Origin: JBKJUK01 sp046590705
Lineage (GTDB): Bacteria; Acidobacteriota; Thermoanaerobaculia; Gp7-AA8
Assembly (NCBI GenBank): GCA_046590705.1
Contig: JBKJUK010000185.1
Span: 1-8,446, forward strand
Length of the DNA: 8,446 bases
Reading direction: 5' to 3'
Part shown: one piece after another, positions 5,502 to 8,446 of the stretch
Numbering within the stretch: the first letter of the stretch is position 1
Layout: each line of letters begins with the position of its first letter
Translations under genes and position numbers: made by a program
Notes under the pieces: model-generated
Database searches by the model: none
What the model saw: the letters and a program-made list of their open reading frames with translations, nothing else
Told to the model about the DNA's origin: nothing

Positions 5502-6515
5502 TCAGACACCCGCTGACACGCGAAGCCTCATGGTCTCGGCGACGAGTTCATACGACCTGACACGATCGGAGTGATCGAAGGTGGTAGTGGCGATCATGAG
5601 TTCGTCAGCTCCCGTCTCCTCTAGCAGCCTGTTGAGCCTGGTGCGCACAGTGGAAGGGCTTCCAACAATCTGCAGTGCCCGGCGTGCGTTCGCCACCGCG
5701 CGTTCACGCTCGGTATAAGGAAACGAGAGCGCTTCTTCCGGGCTTGGAATGGGCAGAAACTGGCCGTTCTGTAGTCGGACCCACACCAGATTCATCGACG
5801 CAGCCAGATACTCGGCGCGCTCATCCGTCTCGGCACAGACCACACCGGCGCCAAGAATCACATGCGAGGTCTGAAAGTGCGCGGAACGCTGAAACGACTC
5901 GCGATAACGTCGGATGGCCGGCAAAGGAGGCTCAGGGCTGAAGTGACTCGCGAAACTGTATCCCATTCCCATTGAGCCGGCCATCGACGCGGTCTCTCCG
6001 CTCGATCCGAGAATCCAGACCGGCGGAAGCGACACTCCGGCAGGAATCACACGCACGTGATGAAAGGGATGTTCAGCAGGAAAGTCTCCGCGCGACAGCA
6101 TGACCAGTTCCTGCAACTGCTGCGGAAACAACTCGGAGTCGAATGGCCTAAGCGCGTTCATGGTAAGGCGATCGGTACCGGGCGCGCGTCCGATGCCGAG
6201 GTCGATGCGTCCCGGGTAGAGGGCCTCGAGAGTGTGGAACGCTTCAGCCAGTTTCAACGGCACATGATTCGGAAGCATGATGCCGCCCGATCCGACGCGG
6301 ATACGCGTCGTGCCCGCCGCCACATAACCAATCAGCAGCTCCGGCACCGAGCTGGCGATGGAAGGCATCCCATGATGCTCCGCGAACCAATAGCGCTTGT
6401 ATCCCAGCTCTTCGGCACGCCGCGCCAGCGCAAGGCTGGCGACGAGCGACTCAGCCGCGGTGCCTTTGGCGGGAACGGGTGCGAGATCGAGAATCGAGAG
6501 TGTGATTTGCGGCAT
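5502..6515 (-). CDS. LLM class flavin-dependent oxidoreductase, luciferase-like group 1
   Basis: The gene encodes a 337-residue protein of the bacterial luciferase-like monooxygenase superfamily, in the single-subunit group that includes E. coli YhbW. Such enzymes use reduced FMN supplied by a separate reductase; the substrate is unknown here. The N-terminus is ITLSILDLAPVPAKG. Further family signatures are RYWFAEHHG (41-49), RVGSGGIMLPNHVPLKLAE (73-91), PGRIDLGIGRAPGTD (101-115), WILGSSGETASMA (167-179) and GADELMIAT (302-310). No signal peptide is present, so it is probably cytoplasmic. The start at 6515 is preferred because GGCAGG (minus strand, 6525-6530) lies nine bases upstream and the protein then begins at the family's usual place. 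An in-frame ATG at 6524 abuts that motif, and one at 6608 would add a tail unlike the family. It stands alone, convergent with the B2-like gene and codirectional with the M28 gene upstream. Confidence 0.93.
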   Translation of the reverse strand: MPQITLSILDLAPVPAKGTAAESLVASLALARRAEELGYKRYWFAEHHGMPSIASSVPELLIGYVAAGTTRIRVGSGGIMLPNHVPLKLAEAFHTLEALYPGRIDLGIGRAPGTDRLTMNALRPFDSELFPQQLQELVMLSRGDFPAEHPFHHVRVIPAGVSLPPVWILGSSGETASMAGSMGMGYSFASHFSPEPPLPAIRRYRESFQRSAHFQTSHVILGAGVVCAETDERAEYLAASMNLVWVRLQNGQFLPIPSPEEALSFPYTERERAVANARRALQIVGSPSTVRTRLNRLLEETGADELMIATTTFDHSDRVRSYELVAETMRLRVSAGV

Positions 6516-6524
6516 TGGATTCAT

Positions 6525-6530
6525 CCTGCC
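6525..6530 (-). promoter_or_regulatory. RBS that decides the oxidoreductase start
   Basis: GGCAGG on the minus strand is nine bases from the ATG at 6515 but touches the ATG at 6524. This spacing favours 6515. Immediately upstream is the perfect 10-bp palindrome CACACGTGTG (6530-6539), which could be an operator or chance. Confidence 0.5.
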
Positions 6531-6680
6531 ACACGTGTGCCGTGTTTCATTTCGGGTGCGGCTGAGTGAGGCACGGACCGGCGCGCACACCGTTCGCAAC
6601 GCCTCCACGTCACGACGAACTGTCCGAACGATTCAACAAGCTCTCACATGCCACCGTCATGTACCGGCGCCACCACTCCA

Positions 6681-6698
6681 GCCCCCGGCCCCCGGCCC
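6681..6698. repeat. Short CCCGGCC tandem repeat
   Basis: The sequence GCCCCCGGCCCCCGGCCC contains two full CCCGGCC heptads plus partial units. It lies in the 191-bp spacer between the M28 stop and the oxidoreductase start. The rest of that spacer shows no gene and no clear terminator. Confidence 0.6.
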
Positions 6699-6706
6699 GA
6701 ATCCCG

Positions 6707-8389
6707 TCACCGCCGTGATGCCGCGCTCTTCTCGCGAAGTTCCCTGAACTCCGAACTTTCACGCAACGCGGGCCACCGGCGCGAGAACGCCATTTCGCGG
6801 CCGATGGTGTACAGCAAAGCCGTATCCTGCGCGGCGCCGCGCAGATCCCAGTCAGCGCTCCAGGCGTCGCAGGTCTGGTGATAGCAGTTCGCGGTGTACT
6901 CACTCACCCACTTGTCCCCTGCTGCGCGTCCGCCCTCGATCAGATCGGCGCCGCCTCCAATGCCCATGAGCAGCATCACCGGCACGCCGCGTCTCGCGAG
7001 CGAGAAATGGTCGGCCCGATAGAAAAGACCGCGCTGAGGTTGCGCATCAGGAGTCACGGTGCGTCCCTGCAAAGCCGCAGCTCGAACGAGATCGTCTTCG
7101 AGGTCACTCTGTCCCTTTCCGATGAGAATCACATCGCGCGCCAGACCGGCAGTCTGCAAAATGTCGAGCGTCAGATTCGCCACCATGGTCTCCATGGGAT
7201 AGATCGGATGCACTCCATAGTGTTCCGAACCGAGCAGGCCTCGTTCCTCAGCAGTCCATGCAGCGAAGAGCAGCGTGCGTTCCGGTCGTGGTCCGGTCTG
7301 GAAAGCACGGGCGATTTCCATGATTCCGGCGAGTCCGAGTGCGTCGTCATTCGCGCCCGGACGTACACGCCGTCCCTGCGCATCGGGTGTTCCCAGTCCG
7401 TAGGCATCCCAGTGACCTGAAAACATGATCGTTTCGCTGGGATATCTGCTCCCGGTGACCTTCCCGATCACATTCCGGCTTTCCACCTGCTTCTGTTCCA
7501 CGGAGAGTTCGGCCGACAACGTTCCCTTCAGTTCCCTTGGACGAAAGGCTGCTGTACGCGCCTCCAGCTTCAGTGACTCGAAGTCCAATCCGGACTGCTG
7601 GAACAGTGCAACAGCGCGTTCGCGCTGAATCCAGCCCTGCAACAGGACCGGTCTCACTGCATCGGCAGGGCGGACGATGTCGTAGTTCTCACCGCCCGGT
7701 GCCTGCACAGTCTTCCAGCCATAACCTGCCCCTGCAGTTTCATGCACGATCAACGCAGCGATTGCACCTCGACGCGCGGCCTCTTCGAACTTGTAGACCC
7801 AGCGACCGTAGTAGGTCATGGCCTGTCCACCGAAACGGTTGGCTACCGCGTCCGTTACAGACGCTTCGAAGTCGGGATCGTTGATCAGAAAAACTGCAAC
7901 TTTACCGTTCAGGTCGACCCCTTTGAAGTCGTCCCATTGACGTTCCGGCGCAGTCACGCCGTATCCGACGAATACCATCGGAGCGTTCTCGATTCGGGCC
8001 CGCTCGACCGGCCTCACCGTGCTGAGGTAAACATCCGCGCCGAGTTGCATCTGCTGACCACCAATCTCGATGGCGCCAGGCTGCTGCAGTTGCGTTCGAA
8101 TGAGCGGCACGGTCTGAGTCCAGCTGCCGTTCTCGCCACCCGGCGTCAAACCAAGCGCCTCGAACTCGCGCGTCAGGTATTCGACCGTCTTCGCTTCGCC
8201 TCTCGTGCCGGGAGCACGACCCTCGAACTCATCCGAAGCCAGCATTCGCACAGTTGCCGAAAGACGCGCCGGATCGATGGGACCGGAGATCGATGCGGGA
8301 GTAGTCGTCGCGGGAACGGTCGCACATCCTCCGAACCCCATCGTCAGCAGCAACAAAGATGAAACTGGAACGGACGTAAGTCTGATCAT
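6707..8389 (-). CDS. M28 family zinc metallopeptidase lipoprotein with PA domain
   Basis: The gene encodes a 560-residue exported peptidase of family M28 (two-zinc aminopeptidase fold). The N-terminus has a hydrophobic signal (about 8-20) ending GFGGC with Cys22 as the likely lipidated residue; the lipobox is loose because Phe sits at -3. A helical start (LSATVRMLASDEFEGRAPGT, 43-62) leads to a protease-associated (PA) domain at about 115-265, including MVFVGYGV and LNGKVAVFLIND. The peptidase domain carries the expected metal and catalytic residues: SGHWDAYG (His326, Asp328), GANDDALG (Asp348), TAEERGLLGS (Glu381, Glu382), TLDIL (Asp409) and RADHFS (His461). A late YHQTCDAW (503-510) is also family-like. 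The product likely trims peptides in the periplasm or at the cell surface; specificity is unknown. GAGGGGG precedes the ATG by six bases, and a sigma70-like promoter lies just upstream. The last residues overlap a GAAC-type repeat. Confidence 0.95.
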   Translation of the reverse strand: MIRLTSVPVSSLLLLTMGFGGCATVPATTTPASISGPIDPARLSATVRMLASDEFEGRAPGTRGEAKTVEYLTREFEALGLTPGGENGSWTQTVPLIRTQLQQPGAIEIGGQQMQLGADVYLSTVRPVERARIENAPMVFVGYGVTAPERQWDDFKGVDLNGKVAVFLINDPDFEASVTDAVANRFGGQAMTYYGRWVYKFEEAARRGAIAALIVHETAGAGYGWKTVQAPGGENYDIVRPADAVRPVLLQGWIQRERAVALFQQSGLDFESLKLEARTAAFRPRELKGTLSAELSVEQKQVESRNVIGKVTGSRYPSETIMFSGHWDAYGLGTPDAQGRRVRPGANDDALGLAGIMEIARAFQTGPRPERTLLFAAWTAEERGLLGSEHYGVHPIYPMETMVANLTLDILQTAGLARDVILIGKGQSDLEDDLVRAAALQGRTVTPDAQPQRGLFYRADHFSLARRGVPVMLLMGIGGGADLIEGGRAAGDKWVSEYTANCYHQTCDAWSADWDLRGAAQDTALLYTIGREMAFSRRWPALRESSEFRELREKSAASRR

Positions 8390-8395
8390 ACGAAA

Positions 8396-8402
8396 CCCCC
8401 TC
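8396..8402 (-). promoter_or_regulatory. RBS of the M28 peptidase gene
   Basis: GAGGGGG on the minus strand lies six bases before the ATG at 8389 and supports this start, which yields a complete lipoprotein signal sequence. Confidence 0.6.
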
Positions 8403-8415
8403 GGTGCACCACAGC

Positions 8416-8444
8416 GTTATACGAAATGCTCCTCCCCGAAGCAA
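8416..8444 (-). promoter_or_regulatory. Sigma70-like promoter of the M28 peptidase gene
   Basis: On the minus strand, TTGCTT (8439-8444) and TATAAC (8416-8421) are separated by exactly 17 bases, close to the -35 and -10 consensus. Transcription would start near 8409, leaving a leader of about 20 bases containing the ribosome binding site. The match is good for a GC-rich sequence but is based on motif and spacing only. Confidence 0.45.
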
Positions 8445-8446
8445 AG

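Noticed and set aside
6610..6903. Minus-strand frame of 97 codons near the M28 gene end
   Set aside because: It overlaps the M28 coding sequence in another frame and has no recognisable features.
7742..8362. Long plus-strand frame of 206 codons opposite the M28 gene
   Set aside because: It is antisense to the conserved peptidase and PA domains; its length reflects the GC-rich codon use of the real gene.

Overview
The window comes from a moderately GC-rich bacterial chromosome and looks like ordinary core and accessory gene content, not phage, plasmid or defence DNA. The gene mix is an E. coli-type two-subunit PntAB transhydrogenase, a bacterial TMEM175-like channel, a PA-domain M28 lipoprotein peptidase, a group-1 luciferase-like oxidoreductase and a lone lasso-B2-like protein. 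Together with many short dispersed repeats in the intergenic spaces, this fits Acidobacteriota or a similar soil phylum such as Gemmatimonadota. That placement is an impression from gene content and repeat style; no rRNA or other marker is present.

Layout. A repeat unit (19-59) lies beyond the stop of a minus-strand DinB-like gene (101-631). A divergent spacer (632-770) carries the first copy of a 27-bp palindromic repeat. A TMEM175-family channel gene follows (771-1412, plus). Its last codons run into a heptad-repeat tract, and that tract plus an inverted counterpart enclose the second copy of the 27-bp repeat (1383-1516). Then come pntA and pntB (1606-3174 and 3185-4585, plus), a clear two-gene operon 10 bp apart encoding the membrane proton-translocating NAD(P) transhydrogenase. 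The 446-bp stretch 4586-5031 holds no convincing gene. It carries a mosaic of inverted repeat units related to 19-59 and a strong imperfect hairpin. A small transglutaminase-fold gene of the lasso-peptide B2 type (5032-5475, plus) follows and converges on a luciferase-like flavin oxidoreductase gene (5502-6515, minus). The window ends with an M28 zinc peptidase lipoprotein (6707-8389, minus), whose promoter-like sequence is visible upstream at 8416-8444.

Function. Only pntA and pntB clearly work together, exchanging hydride between NADH and NADP+ at the cost of the proton gradient. The other genes appear to be single transcription units with no obvious shared pathway. No complete new system is visible. 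The points most worth a second look are the orphan B2-like maturation protein with its structured leader and overlapping small ORF, and the two families of composite inverted repeats. Both repeat families touch gene ends: one supplies the last codons of the TMEM175 gene, and the other would contaminate the N-terminus of the B2 gene if an upstream ATG were chosen.
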